A stretch of 64,000 nucleotides of DNA from JBMNQH01 sp050944035 (GTDB lineage: Bacteria; Bacillota; Clostridia; Oscillospirales; Oscillospiraceae). Position numbers and translations under genes: made by a program. The notes under the pieces were generated by a model. It searched no databases and had not been told where the DNA came from. It was given only the letters and a program-made list of their open reading frames with translations. The first letter of the stretch is position 1. Every line of letters starts with the position of its first letter. The DNA lies in NCBI GenBank assembly GCA_050944035.1, contig JBMNQH010000005.1, positions 1 through 64,000 on the forward strand, given 5' to 3'. Shown piece after piece: positions 24,963 to 33,948 of the stretch.

Positions 24963-25892
24963 TTATTCTGAAACAGTGTGAGTTTTTAAATAGTCAAGCC
25001 ATTTTTCACAGTAGTCTTTTTTCAAATGAATTCCGTCAACTGCAGCCTCTTCCGGCAGACTACCGTCTGCGGAGGATACAGCAGAAGCGGTTTCAATGTA
25101 ATAAACTTGTTTTTCCTCAGCCATTTCGCGCAGCAGACTGTTGAATTCGTTGATTTTCTCGTTTCTGATGTAGCTGTGTGTAGACGAAACCGTGTTTGAA
25201 ACGGGAAGAATTTCCTGCACATATATGATTGCAGATGGATTGATCGTTTTTATTTTGTCGATTATTTTGCTGTAATCTTCAATAAAAACATCGTTGTACG
25301 GCCATCCGGTTTCATTGACCCCGAACATAATGTATACTTTGCTAAAATCCGTTGTTTCCAAAGCCTCCATTACAGGGAGTTTGGAACCATTTTTGTTTAC
25401 AACAGGACTTGTGAACACGGTATCGACCATCAGTCCTTTCTGCGTATAGGAGATGGCGTTTGACAATCCTGTGTTGAGAAGCAGACCTTCTGTCCGTGAA
25501 TCGCCAATAAATACAGCGTTATCGAAATAGTCATCTTCAACCGCGTTGGAATCAGGAACGGCTTTTGAAAAATCATAGTTGTTTACAGGTTTCTTATCTG
25601 TGGTATCTGACTTGTCTGTAGTTTGATCCGTTGGCTTTGTGTTTGTGTTAGGTGGTGTTTTCTCTTCGTTTGACAGATTGGATATCGAAGAACTATCTGC
25701 AACGTCAGAATGCAGTGGTGCGCCAAATGCACGTGCAAGAATAGCAAATCCTACGATCACGACCAAAAATGCACCGCCCAAAAACAATCTACGCTGTTTG
25801 ATTGCCTTTTGCCGTTCGGCGTGTTTTCTCCTCCTTTCCTCGATATTCTTGCTATAATCTATGTTTTGTTCTATGGTAACCAGCCTCCCCAT
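24963..25892 (-). CDS. Membrane-anchored SGNH/GDSL-type hydrolase or acetyltransferase
   Basis: One membrane helix (about residues 36-56) follows a basic cytoplasmic segment, and a threonine-rich spacer leads to an SGNH domain: FIGDSRTEG (nucleophile Ser), FGVNETG (Asn), and DGIHLK (catalytic Asp/His). SGNH proteins next to MBOAT/DHHW genes add or remove acetyl groups on wall polymers. It is the first gene after the ECF-type promoter. The ATG has only a weak ribosome site; a GGGGAGG lies just inside the gene, so initiation may be unusual. Confidence 0.78.
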   Translation of the reverse strand: MGRLVTIEQNIDYSKNIEERRRKHAERQKAIKQRRLFLGGAFLVVIVGFAILARAFGAPLHSDVADSSSISNLSNEEKTPPNTNTKPTDQTTDKSDTTDKKPVNNYDFSKAVPDSNAVEDDYFDNAVFIGDSRTEGLLLNTGLSNAISYTQKGLMVDTVFTSPVVNKNGSKLPVMEALETTDFSKVYIMFGVNETGWPYNDVFIEDYSKIIDKIKTINPSAIIYVQEILPVSNTVSSTHSYIRNEKINEFNSLLREMAEEKQVYYIETASAVSSADGSLPEEAAVDGIHLKKDYCEKWLDYLKTHTVSE

Positions 25893-25910
25893 GGTGTTCT
25901 CTATATATAT

Positions 25911-25936
25911 TAGACGCGTAACCAGTCGAAAAAGTT
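25911..25936 (-). promoter_or_regulatory. Candidate ECF (SigV-type) promoter of the operon
   Basis: On the minus strand an AAC (25936-25934, in TTCAACTTTT) is followed after 17 bases by CGTCTA (25916-25911). This is the AAC/CGTC layout of SigV/SigW-class promoters. It lies 19 bases before the first gene, so self-activation is likely if the assignment is right. Confidence 0.5.
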
Positions 25937-26007
25937 GAAAAAACGAAAAACTTTATATCTTAAAGAGCAAAGAATTGTTGTTTTATGGAAAAAGGACGAA
26001 AACTACA

Positions 26008-26051
26008 AAAAGTAAGGCGTATCTATCAAAAGGTAGATACGCCTTACTTTT
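26008..26051 (-). terminator. Terminator (works in either direction)
   Basis: Perfect 18-bp arms AAAAGTAAGGCGTATCTA and TAGATACGCCTTACTTTT, with T tracts on both sides. It ends the lipoprotein gene at 26144-26599. The rest of 25937-26143 holds no gene. Confidence 0.75.
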
Positions 26052-26143
26052 TATGATTCGATTTTATGATTGGTTCTTATAGAATGATCTCTGATTGCCT
26101 CTACCAGATTCTTCTCGTAATAATGGATGATTTTTGGATTTGT

Positions 26144-26599
26144 TTATTCCAAAATGGTATAGGCATCATTTTGCGTTAATGTTTTTCTCGCCTGTTCATA
26201 GGAAATGGGACCCAGAAGATTCCGTTCTGATTCGGTAATCAACATCAGGTCATCATTAAAAGAATAGGAATCCAGCAGATTACCACTCAGCGACTGCGCG
26301 GCAACAGCTGCCGCTTCATAAGCTTCACAGTCGCTGAAGAATTCATAGAGTGTTGTACTGTTGGGACGTACAATGCCATTTGTAAGCGGAATGGTGGCAT
26401 ACAATAGATACTCTCCCATATCGCAGCGACAGACGATTAAGCGATTCTCCAGCGTCTGCCCCAATGTGTTGGCATAATCGCGCTGTTCCTGCGTCAATAC
26501 TGTTTCAGATAGTGTATCACTTTGCTTGTCCGTACCACAACCGGTTATGAAGGTGAGTAGCAGGAGAAATGAAAAAAGAAGAGTATAAAATCGTTTCAT
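26144..26599 (-). CDS. Lipoprotein of unknown function
   Basis: The 151-residue protein has a signal peptide with lipobox ITGCG. The mature part contains GQTLENRLIVCRCDMGEYLL, not matched to a family that I recognise. The start at 26599 has TGGAGGATACC upstream; a longer reading to 26683 is unlikely because it lacks a ribosome site. It is monocistronic. Confidence 0.65.
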   Translation of the reverse strand: MKRFYTLLFSFLLLLTFITGCGTDKQSDTLSETVLTQEQRDYANTLGQTLENRLIVCRCDMGEYLLYATIPLTNGIVRPNSTTLYEFFSDCEAYEAAAVAAQSLSGNLLDSYSFNDDLMLITESERNLLGPISYEQARKTLTQNDAYTILE

Positions 26600-26734
26600 G
26601 GTATCCTCCATAATAGAACTTCTATAGCATAGATATATGAGAAGATTGCCTGGAAAGAACCGTGTGAGATGGTTATTTTCCAACTATTTTTCATCGAGCC
26701 CTATTTTTATCGGACAAGTTTGATACAAATAAAA

Positions 26735-26764
26735 ACAGCGACATCCATATTTGGATATCGCTGT
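26735..26764 (-). terminator. Terminator of the AKR-ApbE-MurT-GatD operon
   Basis: Arms ACAGCGATATCCA and TGGATGTCGCTGT with a T tract on the minus strand. Confidence 0.75.
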
Positions 26765-26777
26765 CAGTTTAAAGCGA

Positions 26778-27521
26778 TCAATTCGACTGCTGCTTGGAGA
26801 GACGCGCCTCCATATAATTATGTGCATTGTATTCCAGGGTGTCGTCCAACGGTACGAGTTCAGCACCTGGATACTTGCGCTGTAATGCGATTTGCAACAG
26901 AAAATCGGCAAACTGGGGATTTTTTGGAAGAAGCGGACCGTGCCCGTAAGTGCCAAATACGTTTTTATACCGTACCCCTTCGGTGTAATCCTCACCGTTG
27001 TTGCCATGGCCGACTTTGATTTTGCCGAGCGGGGAAACGCCTTTGCCCAAGAAGGTTTTTCCACTGTGATTTTCAAAGGCTACGATGGTGCTGCCGCCGC
27101 TTTCCGGCAAGCATTCAAACATATAATTGCCAATCATACGGGTATTTTGTCCAACCGTATAAAAGTCAATAGCGCCGATAAAGTTACAGCGTTCGCCGTC
27201 ATGGGTCAAATAGTAATGACCAAGCATCTGATATCCGCCGCAGATAGCCAACACAACTTTTCCATCTTCAATGGCTTTGCGGAGCGCATCAGCCTTCCCA
27301 TCATTCAGATCATCGAGCAGAACACCTTGCTCAAAATCCTGACCGCCGCCGATAAAAAAGATGTCAACATCGTCGAAGTCCGTCATTTGACCGACTGGGA
27401 GATCAATGACTGTACTGTCAATGCCACGCCATGCCAAGCGCTGTGTGAAACAGGTAATGTTGCCGCGGTCGCCGTATAAATTCAATATGTCAGGATAGAG
27501 GTGACAGATCTTCAGTTCCAT
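26778..27521 (-). CDS. gatD: Lipid II isoglutaminyl synthase, glutamine amidotransferase subunit GatD
   Basis: GatD supplies ammonia to MurT for amidation of D-glutamate in lipid II. The 247-residue protein is a class-I GATase with FIGGGQDFEQ, the catalytic Cys in AICGGYQMLG, and the His of FGTYGHGPLL. The substrate part IIGNYMFECLPESGG-like region is conserved. It lies 12 bases after murT, as in other Gram-positives. GGAGG precedes the ATG. Confidence 0.93.
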   Translation of the reverse strand: MELKICHLYPDILNLYGDRGNITCFTQRLAWRGIDSTVIDLPVGQMTDFDDVDIFFIGGGQDFEQGVLLDDLNDGKADALRKAIEDGKVVLAICGGYQMLGHYYLTHDGERCNFIGAIDFYTVGQNTRMIGNYMFECLPESGGSTIVAFENHSGKTFLGKGVSPLGKIKVGHGNNGEDYTEGVRYKNVFGTYGHGPLLPKNPQFADFLLQIALQRKYPGAELVPLDDTLEYNAHNYMEARLSKQQSN

Positions 27522-27533
27522 AGTGAGGACCTC

Positions 27534-28910
27534 CTATTCCCAGAATTCGGGGATTGCAAACGACTCGCTGATTTTGGCACGAAAATCCATCATACCAGAG
27601 TAAGTGGGCATGATAACCACAGGTTTGTCCTGTGCAAGCAGTGTTTGCAAGAGCGTATTGTAGTCCTTTACCACTTCAATACCATCTATGGCCAGGCCAG
27701 CGTATTTGAAACGCATGGCCATGTCGTCAGCCCGGATGCCGGAACAAAGGACCTGATTGAGTTTACCTCCGGGACCACAGAGCGTTTCAAAGTTGACATC
27801 CCAGATCCAGGAGACATCAGTACCGTCGCAGTCGTTGTCGTTCAGAATACAGACAAACAGCGTTTCTTCGTCGATGTTCGACAGGAAGTTCAACACCTGA
27901 TTGCAGCCGGCCGGATTTTTGACCAGGATCATACGGACAGAATGACCGTCCAGATCAAAGGTTTCCATACGGCCGAACCCGCAGCGGAAGGCGGAAACTG
28001 CACCAATTGTTGTTTGCAGATCAAAGCCAAAAGCCTGTGCTGCGGTGACGGCGGCAACGGCATTGTAAATATTGTAGCCGCCGGCGATATTGATGTCCAC
28101 GTTGACTGTAGTTCCATGGATGTCCATTTCTACGGTGCTGGAATCCAGCTCCTGACGCAAAATTTTGGTGACGGCCACCTGTGGCGCAGGCCGATGAAAG
28201 CCGCACTTGGGGCAGCGGAACCCGCCAAGATGCCCATAGGTAATGTAGTCATACTCGTATTCCTCCGTGCAGTGGATACAATGCGAGGCGTCAGACAGTT
28301 CTTCAACACGGTCTTTGTAAATTTCCGTGTTGACGCCAAAGAATATGACCTCATTATCAATTTCTTCAGCGATAGAGACCGTCATGGAACAGTCGGCATT
28401 CAGACACACAATAGCATTGGGAGAATTTTTCACACCGATTTTCACATTTTCCAGGGTTGTAAAGACTTCCCCAAAGCGGTCGAGCTGATCCCGGAAGATG
28501 TTCGTGACTACCATAACTTTGGGGTCAAGAAATTTGCAGACGCGCTTTGTCGCAGCTTCATCGCACTCAATGACAGCGTATTCACACTTCGGGTTGCCGG
28601 TCAGTGTGGAATGGGCGGCATATTCCGCCGTAATACCCTGAATCAAATTGGCGCCCGAGCGATTTGCAAAGTAATTGACACCGGCGTCGGCCAGTACCTG
28701 CTCTACAATGCGGGAGGAAGTCGTTTTGCCATTGGTACCGGTAATAACGACAGTTTTGACGTTCTTTGCCATCACGCCGAGAATGTCCGGACAGAGCTTC
28801 AGTGCCACTTTGCCGGGCAGAGAAGTACCCCCGCGCCCAGTGATACGAAGTGCCCAGCGCGTAAACTTACAAGCTGCAATGGAGAGAAAAATTCGAAGTT
28901 TTTTCATCAT
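27534..28910 (-). CDS. murT: Lipid II isoglutaminyl synthase, Mur-ligase-like subunit MurT
   Basis: The 458-residue protein has the Mur-ligase ATP motif VVITGTNGKTTSSRIVEQ, DEAATKR, and the zinc-ribbon insertion CIHCTEEYEYDY / CPKCGFHRP typical of MurT (Cys4). The C-terminal DUF1727 domain ends SYSGMMDFRAKISESF-like. With GatD it amidates lipid II glutamate, which in many Gram-positives is needed for crosslinking and resistance. Start choice is between ATG 28910 and 28907; no strong ribosome site is seen, which fits coupling to apbE just upstream. Confidence 0.93.
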   Translation of the reverse strand: MMKKLRIFLSIAACKFTRWALRITGRGGTSLPGKVALKLCPDILGVMAKNVKTVVITGTNGKTTSSRIVEQVLADAGVNYFANRSGANLIQGITAEYAAHSTLTGNPKCEYAVIECDEAATKRVCKFLDPKVMVVTNIFRDQLDRFGEVFTTLENVKIGVKNSPNAIVCLNADCSMTVSIAEEIDNEVIFFGVNTEIYKDRVEELSDASHCIHCTEEYEYDYITYGHLGGFRCPKCGFHRPAPQVAVTKILRQELDSSTVEMDIHGTTVNVDINIAGGYNIYNAVAAVTAAQAFGFDLQTTIGAVSAFRCGFGRMETFDLDGHSVRMILVKNPAGCNQVLNFLSNIDEETLFVCILNDNDCDGTDVSWIWDVNFETLCGPGGKLNQVLCSGIRADDMAMRFKYAGLAIDGIEVVKDYNTLLQTLLAQDKPVVIMPTYSGMMDFRAKISESFAIPEFWE

Positions 28911-28930
28911 GATTATTTTTATACAGTCAG

Positions 28931-29974
28931 TCAATGGACTGGCTTTTCATCCTCTAAATATACATAGTTCCAGCTGTCATCCGTTTCAGTGAAGCTGTCA
29001 GCAAGTCCACCGGAGACGATAACGCGCCCGTCGTCTGTAATTAGGATCATTTCAAATCCACCAAACTCCTGCATATAGGAGATGGCGCCTTCTTCTCCCA
29101 GGACAAACATGGCGGTGCTGAGTGCATCCGCAGTGGTGCCGTTGTCACAGATGATGGTGACAGAGCGCAGACCGTTGTCCGTCGGATATCCGGTGGCAGG
29201 ATCTAAAATGTGATGGTAGCGTGTGCCGTCCTCGGCTTCAAAATAACGCTGATAGTCGCCGGAGGTGACAACCGCTGCTTCGCCAATTTGAATCACGCCG
29301 ACTGCACTGCCAGTATCCTTTGGGTTGGTAACGGCAACGCTCCAGAGCGAGCCGTCCGGTTTGGTGCCGAGCGTTTGCACATTGCCGCCCAGAGAAATGC
29401 AGGCGTATTCCACACCGGCTTTCCGGAAGGAATCGATGACATATTCGGAGGCACAACCTTTGGCCAATGCGCCGAAACTGAGCTCCATATTTTCCGGCAA
29501 CGTGACGTCGTGATCCTCAATCTGGATGGCATGAAAGTCCGTTTCTGCAAGAAGCGCCTGCAATTCGGATGCATCGGGCACCCGGTATTCACTGTCAATA
29601 AATCCCCAGGCTTTGATAACCGGATAGAGCGCGATGTTCAGTGCGCCGCCGCTGCGCGTGTAGGTCAGCGACGCTGTATCCAGCATATCCAGAATTGGAT
29701 CCGAGACAGTGACGGTATTGCCCTGATTCAAAGCATACACTTCACTTTTTTCATATTCCGGGTCAAATTGCTTGTCCAGCTTGTTGATGGTTTGTATAGC
29801 AGAGGAGAGTCCTGCATCGGCATTATCCCCGTACGCCGTCAATTCCATAATGGTGTCCATCGCAAAAATTTGCTTTGTCTTTTTGGTGTCACCACAGCCG
29901 GACAACAGTCCAAAGCACAGCACGAAAAGCAGAAAACTGGAAACGACCTTAAAGCTCGTGTTTGTGTGCTTCAT
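28931..29974 (-). CDS. apbE: FAD:protein FMN transferase (ApbE), lipoprotein form
   Basis: The 347-residue protein has lipobox LLSGCGD and ApbE motifs: AMDTIMELTAYG, the core SFGALAKGCASEY, LGGNVQTLG, and HHILDPATGYP. ApbE attaches FMN covalently to extracytoplasmic flavoproteins. Its ATG overlaps the end of the AKR gene by 26 bases. No obvious flavoprotein client (such as an Rnf subunit) is in the window, so the target is unknown. Confidence 0.9.
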   Translation of the reverse strand: MKHTNTSFKVVSSFLLFVLCFGLLSGCGDTKKTKQIFAMDTIMELTAYGDNADAGLSSAIQTINKLDKQFDPEYEKSEVYALNQGNTVTVSDPILDMLDTASLTYTRSGGALNIALYPVIKAWGFIDSEYRVPDASELQALLAETDFHAIQIEDHDVTLPENMELSFGALAKGCASEYVIDSFRKAGVEYACISLGGNVQTLGTKPDGSLWSVAVTNPKDTGSAVGVIQIGEAAVVTSGDYQRYFEAEDGTRYHHILDPATGYPTDNGLRSVTIICDNGTTADALSTAMFVLGEEGAISYMQEFGGFEMILITDDGRVIVSGGLADSFTETDDSWNYVYLEDEKPVH

Positions 29975-30977
29975 AGAACTCGTGGTAATCCTTCAGCATA
30001 AATTTCAAAAGGTTGGGGGTGTCAAGCCCGTAGGGGCAGGCCTCGCTGCATTTGCCGCAGCCAAGACAGTCGTTGATCTTTTCCATTTTTGCGCGGCCTT
30101 TTTCACTGCAATGCTTTTTCCAGGGGGAGCGGCGCAGGAGCATGTTCATTCTGGCACAGTTGTTGATTTCGATGCCGACGGGGCAGGGCATACAGTAACC
30201 GCAGCCGCGGCAGAAGCCATCCTTCAGCTCGGCCTTTTCCTTTTCAATAAAGGCGGCGAGTTCCGCATCCATATGCGGATCCTCTTCGGCCATGGCGAGC
30301 CACTGTTCTAGTTCACTCATGCGCTGGATGCCCCAGATGGGTGCAACGTTGTCAAACTGTTCCATAAATGCATGGCAGGCACGGACATTGGTCAGCAGAC
30401 CGCCGGCAAGGCCTTTCATGGCGATATATCCCATATCCGCTTCCTTACAGCGTTGTACCAGCTGAAGTTCCTCTTCACTGGAGAGATAGCTGAGCGGGAA
30501 CTGCAGGGTTTCAAACATCCCGCAGTCGATAAGGTCAAAAGCCAGCTTCAGCTTGTGGGTGGTGACGCCGATGTGGCGGACATAGCCCTTTTCCTTCATT
30601 TCCAGCAATGCAGACATGGCGCCGTTTTTGTCATTGGGATCGGGAACGTCTTTAACGTTGTGCAGCTGGAACAGGTCGATATAATCGGTGTTCATCAGAC
30701 GCATGCAGTTTTCTACGTTGTCAATCAGGGTCTGACGGTCTTTGTTTCTGCCCTTGGTGGCAAGGATGATGTTTTCACGCACGTCGGAAAGTGCATGGCC
30801 AAGCTTTGCCTCGCTGTCGGTGTAGGCGTTGGCACTGTCAAAGAAGTTGATGCCGCCCTCATAGGCACGGCGAAGGATGGCGTCTGCTTCCTCCATAGTA
30901 CAACGCTGAATCGGAAGGCAGCCAAACCCGGGTTTGCTGACCATCAGCTCAGTTTTGCCCAAACGGATTTTTTTCAT
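29949..30977 (-). CDS. Aldo/keto reductase with C-terminal 4Fe-4S ferredoxin domain
   Basis: The 342-residue protein has the AKR barrel (INFFDSANAYTDSEAKLG catalytic Asp/Tyr region, QLHNVKDV) and two cysteine clusters, CRGCGYCMPCP and CLGCGKCSEACP, that bind iron-sulfur clusters. Such enzymes are common in anaerobes; substrate unknown. GGAGG precedes ATG 30977 (MKKIRLGKTELMV). It is the first gene of a four-gene run (AKR, apbE, murT, gatD), with a weak promoter just upstream (TTGCAT at 31047-31042, TATACT at 31023-31018, 18-base gap). Confidence 0.9.
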   Translation of the reverse strand: MKKIRLGKTELMVSKPGFGCLPIQRCTMEEADAILRRAYEGGINFFDSANAYTDSEAKLGHALSDVRENIILATKGRNKDRQTLIDNVENCMRLMNTDYIDLFQLHNVKDVPDPNDKNGAMSALLEMKEKGYVRHIGVTTHKLKLAFDLIDCGMFETLQFPLSYLSSEEELQLVQRCKEADMGYIAMKGLAGGLLTNVRACHAFMEQFDNVAPIWGIQRMSELEQWLAMAEEDPHMDAELAAFIEKEKAELKDGFCRGCGYCMPCPVGIEINNCARMNMLLRRSPWKKHCSEKGRAKMEKINDCLGCGKCSEACPYGLDTPNLLKFMLKDYHEFYEAHKHEL

Positions 30978-31130
30978 ATGATAAACCTCCATCGTAACCA
31001 TTAAAATTCTGCATATCAGTATAGCACGAATCCAAGCCGACATGCAACAAGTTCAGCCAAATCCTCTTTACTTTCTTCTAGTCGCGGCCTGAGGGGATTT
31101 TTACTTGACAGACAGCAGCCAGACAATCAA

Positions 31131-31162
31131 AAAGCGGAACAGACTTTGGGTCTGTTCCGCTT
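31131..31162 (-). terminator. Terminator after the transglutaminase/SLH gene
   Basis: Arms AAGCGGAACAGAC and GTCTGTTCCGCTT, with a T run on the minus strand. Confidence 0.75.
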
Positions 31163-31176
31163 CGAATCATAGGGAG

Positions 31177-33540
31177 TTATGCTTTGGCTCTATAGAAGAA
31201 AGTGACGATTTGCGCTCTTGTGCAGAGCATGTTGGGCGCAAACTCGTTGTTTCCCATACCGACCGTGATTTCATTCTCGACGGCCCAGAGGACAGCATTA
31301 TAATAATACTCATCTTTTTCCAGATCGGTGAAGGGGTTGTCTGTGCTGGAAGGAGCAGGTTTGCCCGCTGCGCGCCAGAGGAAGGTGGAGGCCTGCGCAC
31401 GGGTGCAGAGAGCATCGGGGCTGAAGGTAGTTTCACTGGTACCTTCTGTGATGCCTTCTTCTACAGCCCAGAGGACGGCATTATAATAATACTCATCTTT
31501 TTCCAGATCGATGAAAGGATTGTCCTCGCCGGAGGGGGCAGGTTCGCCCGCAGCACGCCAGAGGAAGGTGACGATCTGTGCACGGGTGCAGGGAGCATCG
31601 GGACTAAAGGTGATTTCGCTGGTACCTTCTGTAATGCCATTGTGTACAGCCCACAGCACGGGTTCATAGTAATAAGCGTTTTCGGATACATCCGTGAATG
31701 GATTTTCAAGCCGAGCCAGTGTCTGCGATTCCTTCTCGTCGCAGACAGTGCAGGTGCGTTCCTGCAGGCCTTCTGCTGCGCCTGTTGGTTCGGTGACTGT
31801 GATCCACTGGCTCCAGATATGTCCAGTTGCCGCGACGATGTCATCAGTGTAGCTGTCGCCGCAGGAGCAGGTATAGGTGGTGTAACCGTCCTCGGTGCAG
31901 GTGGGTTCTGTGACCACAGCGGTGTAAGCATGTTTGTGATTCAGAGAGGGAATGATTTTGGTTTTGGTCTCACCGCAGACGGTGCACGTATAAGTTCTGA
32001 CGCCGTCGGTATCATCACCGGGTTCTACTGTTACCACACCGTCATCCCAGATATGTCCGGTTGCAGGGTCGGTTTCCTGTGCAATCAGAATTTCTTCGCA
32101 CACGGAGCAGTGGGAGCCCTCTGTCAATCCATCTTCGGTGCAGGTGGGGGCTACTGCGGCGTCGATCACTTCGGTGTGTCCGGTGGCTGCGACGATATCG
32201 TCAGTATAGCTGTCGCCACAGGTAGAACAGGTGTAGGTAGTGTAACCATCCTCAGTGCAGGTAGGCTCTGTGACCTCCGTAGTGTAGGTATGAGTATGCG
32301 GCGTATAAGGTGTACTTGCAAGAGCAAGGATACTGTCGGAACCAGTACCCCACAGCGTCACGGTATCTTCATCATATTCGAAGAGAATGTTGAACCCTCC
32401 CGCTGTAAACGTATAGCCGGAAGAGATCGAACCTTCGGTGCCGGACAGGAAAAGTTCACCGTTGATGCCGACACTGCCGTCATCGCTGTTGGTAACGTCA
32501 ACCAGATAATGTTTACCGTCCTCCATGGTGACGGTATTCCACATGTGGGCGCCGCCATCTATGGTTCCGGTGACGGAATAACAGGAGATGTCACCGGAGA
32601 AAGTGGACAGATCGCACAGATATTGGAATGCTTTCGAATACCCTTCGCAGACGACATCGGTTGAGGGGTCGTTATCGAACACATAGATTAACTGCCAGGG
32701 ATCACCGTAGCCACCGGCATAGGACTCGTCCACAGCGTCCTCATTATAAGAGACACGGCTGCAAATTTCGTCGTTATAAGCGGACAGCTTGTTGTAATCG
32801 GACAAGCCTTCGTGTTCTTCGACGATGGCCTGTGCAATTGCGGCCGCAGAGCTGGCTGCGCCGGTTTTGGTAGTGTCGACCGATGGGTCGGATTCGTCAT
32901 AGTTGTCTGGTTGGTAATCCGGAGAAACCATGAAGGAAAGCAATGGACCGGTAATCTGTGCAGTGGTGCTGTCACAGTGCAAAGAGTTAAATCCGTAGAA
33001 CAAACCGACTGTTTTATCGAACCAATACAGCTCATACGGGCAGTCGTGAAGCATAGCCGTAAACACTTCATGAAAGTCAAACTGATCCCAGAACTGGTTG
33101 AGGATCTCCATGATGATCTCCTGATTCAGCGTATCCTCCCTGAATTCATCAAGACCAAGTTCTGCGTTGGTCCAGGTGACCTTTACACCATAGTTGGTGC
33201 TCCAGTCTGCAAGCGTCTCCTCATCTATGATGAATGTAGTAGACGCAACTTCGCCGTTTGCAACGCGCGTAATATTTTCTTTTATAAAGTCGTAGAGCAG
33301 CTGACCCTTGGTGGTCAGTTCATCTCTGGCAAGCGTGCTGTAGGTGGATATACCACCGTAGAACTGCTTGTCTACATAGCCGGCGAACAGCATATCGTTG
33401 TCCGGAAGCTCTGCATCTGATGCATAATGCTGCCGAATGTCAGCAACAACGGTATGTTCATTCGTGGCCAAAGCCTGCGCTGGTATGATAGAAATGAGCA
33501 GGAAAGCGCAGATCAACAGGCTGAAAATCCGTTTTTTCAT
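31177..33540 (-). CDS. Surface protein with transglutaminase-like domain, Cys repeats and three SLH domains
   Basis: The 787-residue protein starts with a signal peptide (to about residue 25, AQALA). A transglutaminase/protease-like domain follows with DVVCEGYSKAFQYL (Cys), GGAHMWNTVTM (His) and HYLVDVTNSDD (Asp). Next come four Cys-x2-Cys repeats (TCTEDGYTTYTC and relatives, each ending ATGH or similar) and three SLH domains (PFTDVSENAYYYEPVLWAV). SLH repeats 2 and 3 are nearly identical at DNA level. It is probably anchored to the wall. Whether it crosslinks or cleaves is not known. It lies alone, ending in a terminator. Confidence 0.85.
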   Translation of the reverse strand: MKKRIFSLLICAFLLISIIPAQALATNEHTVVADIRQHYASDAELPDNDMLFAGYVDKQFYGGISTYSTLARDELTTKGQLLYDFIKENITRVANGEVASTTFIIDEETLADWSTNYGVKVTWTNAELGLDEFREDTLNQEIIMEILNQFWDQFDFHEVFTAMLHDCPYELYWFDKTVGLFYGFNSLHCDSTTAQITGPLLSFMVSPDYQPDNYDESDPSVDTTKTGAASSAAAIAQAIVEEHEGLSDYNKLSAYNDEICSRVSYNEDAVDESYAGGYGDPWQLIYVFDNDPSTDVVCEGYSKAFQYLCDLSTFSGDISCYSVTGTIDGGAHMWNTVTMEDGKHYLVDVTNSDDGSVGINGELFLSGTEGSISSGYTFTAGGFNILFEYDEDTVTLWGTGSDSILALASTPYTPHTHTYTTEVTEPTCTEDGYTTYTCSTCGDSYTDDIVAATGHTEVIDAAVAPTCTEDGLTEGSHCSVCEEILIAQETDPATGHIWDDGVVTVEPGDDTDGVRTYTCTVCGETKTKIIPSLNHKHAYTAVVTEPTCTEDGYTTYTCSCGDSYTDDIVAATGHIWSQWITVTEPTGAAEGLQERTCTVCDEKESQTLARLENPFTDVSENAYYYEPVLWAVHNGITEGTSEITFSPDAPCTRAQIVTFLWRAAGEPAPSGEDNPFIDLEKDEYYYNAVLWAVEEGITEGTSETTFSPDALCTRAQASTFLWRAAGKPAPSSTDNPFTDLEKDEYYYNAVLWAVENEITVGMGNNEFAPNMLCTRAQIVTFFYRAKA

Positions 33541-33556
33541 CTGGATCCTCCTAAAT

Positions 33557-33580
33557 TTTTATGATATATATATCATAAAA
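33557..33580. repeat. 24-bp perfect AT palindrome upstream of the SLH gene
   Basis: TTTTATGATATA and TATATCATAAAA meet with no spacer. It lies 16 bases before the gene's start, between promoter and ribosome site, and could be an operator or a hairpin in the leader. Confidence 0.5.
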
Positions 33581-33679
33581 GAAGTGCTTTATAAAATCAA
33601 TGATTTTTGCATTGTAATGGGATAGATGGTGTGTTTTTGATAACTTTTCGCTGAAAACGGTCTAAAAATTGAAATCCTC

Positions 33680-33708
33680 TTTACTTTTTCATAGTTGTTT
33701 GCTATAAT
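33680..33708 (+). promoter_or_regulatory. Promoter of tRNA-Arg
   Basis: TTTACT (33680-33685) and TATAAT (33703-33708) with a 17-base spacer lie 24 bases before the tRNA. Confidence 0.65.
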
Positions 33709-33732
33709 GACAGTCACAATTTGATTTCATAT

Positions 33733-33809
33733 GCGCCCGTAGCTCAGTTGGATAGAGTGTCAGACTCCGACTCTGAAGGTCGCTGGTTCGAATCCAGTCG
33801 GGCGTACCA
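33733..33809 (+). tRNA. tRNA-Arg (anticodon CCG)
   Basis: The 77-base cloverleaf has acceptor GCGCCCG/CGGGCGT, D stem GCTC/GAGT, anticodon stem TCAGA/TCTGA with loop CTCCGAC (anticodon CCG), variable loop AGGTC, and T arm GCTGG-TTCGAAT-CCAGT. CCA is encoded. It reads CGG codons. It has its own promoter and terminator. Confidence 0.95.
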
Positions 33810-33846
33810 CATGGGAGCAACGTTTGCGTTGCTCCCATGTCTTTTT
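33809..33846 (+). terminator. Terminator of the tRNA-Arg gene
   Basis: Perfect arms ACATGGGAGCAACG and CGTTGCTCCCATGT followed by TTTTT. Confidence 0.85.
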
Positions 33847-33948
33847 ATTGATAAGAAGGAAACAAAATATCGTGTGTTCTTCCAGATCTGTGGTATACTG
33901 TCTATAGAAAGCTATGGACAATCGAATTGATAAGGAGATGAGAGGACG

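Noticed and set aside
27501..28967. 488-residue open frame on the plus strand
   Set aside because: Antisense to murT and gatD, whose motifs are unmistakable.
31289..31700. Near-identical repeated blocks, considered as a CRISPR-like array
   Set aside because: They are in-frame SLH-domain repeats of a coding gene, with no spacer structure.
31105..32664. Long 519-residue open frame on the plus strand
   Set aside because: It is antisense to the SLH/transglutaminase gene; its composition mirrors the Cys and acidic repeats and it has no ribosome site.
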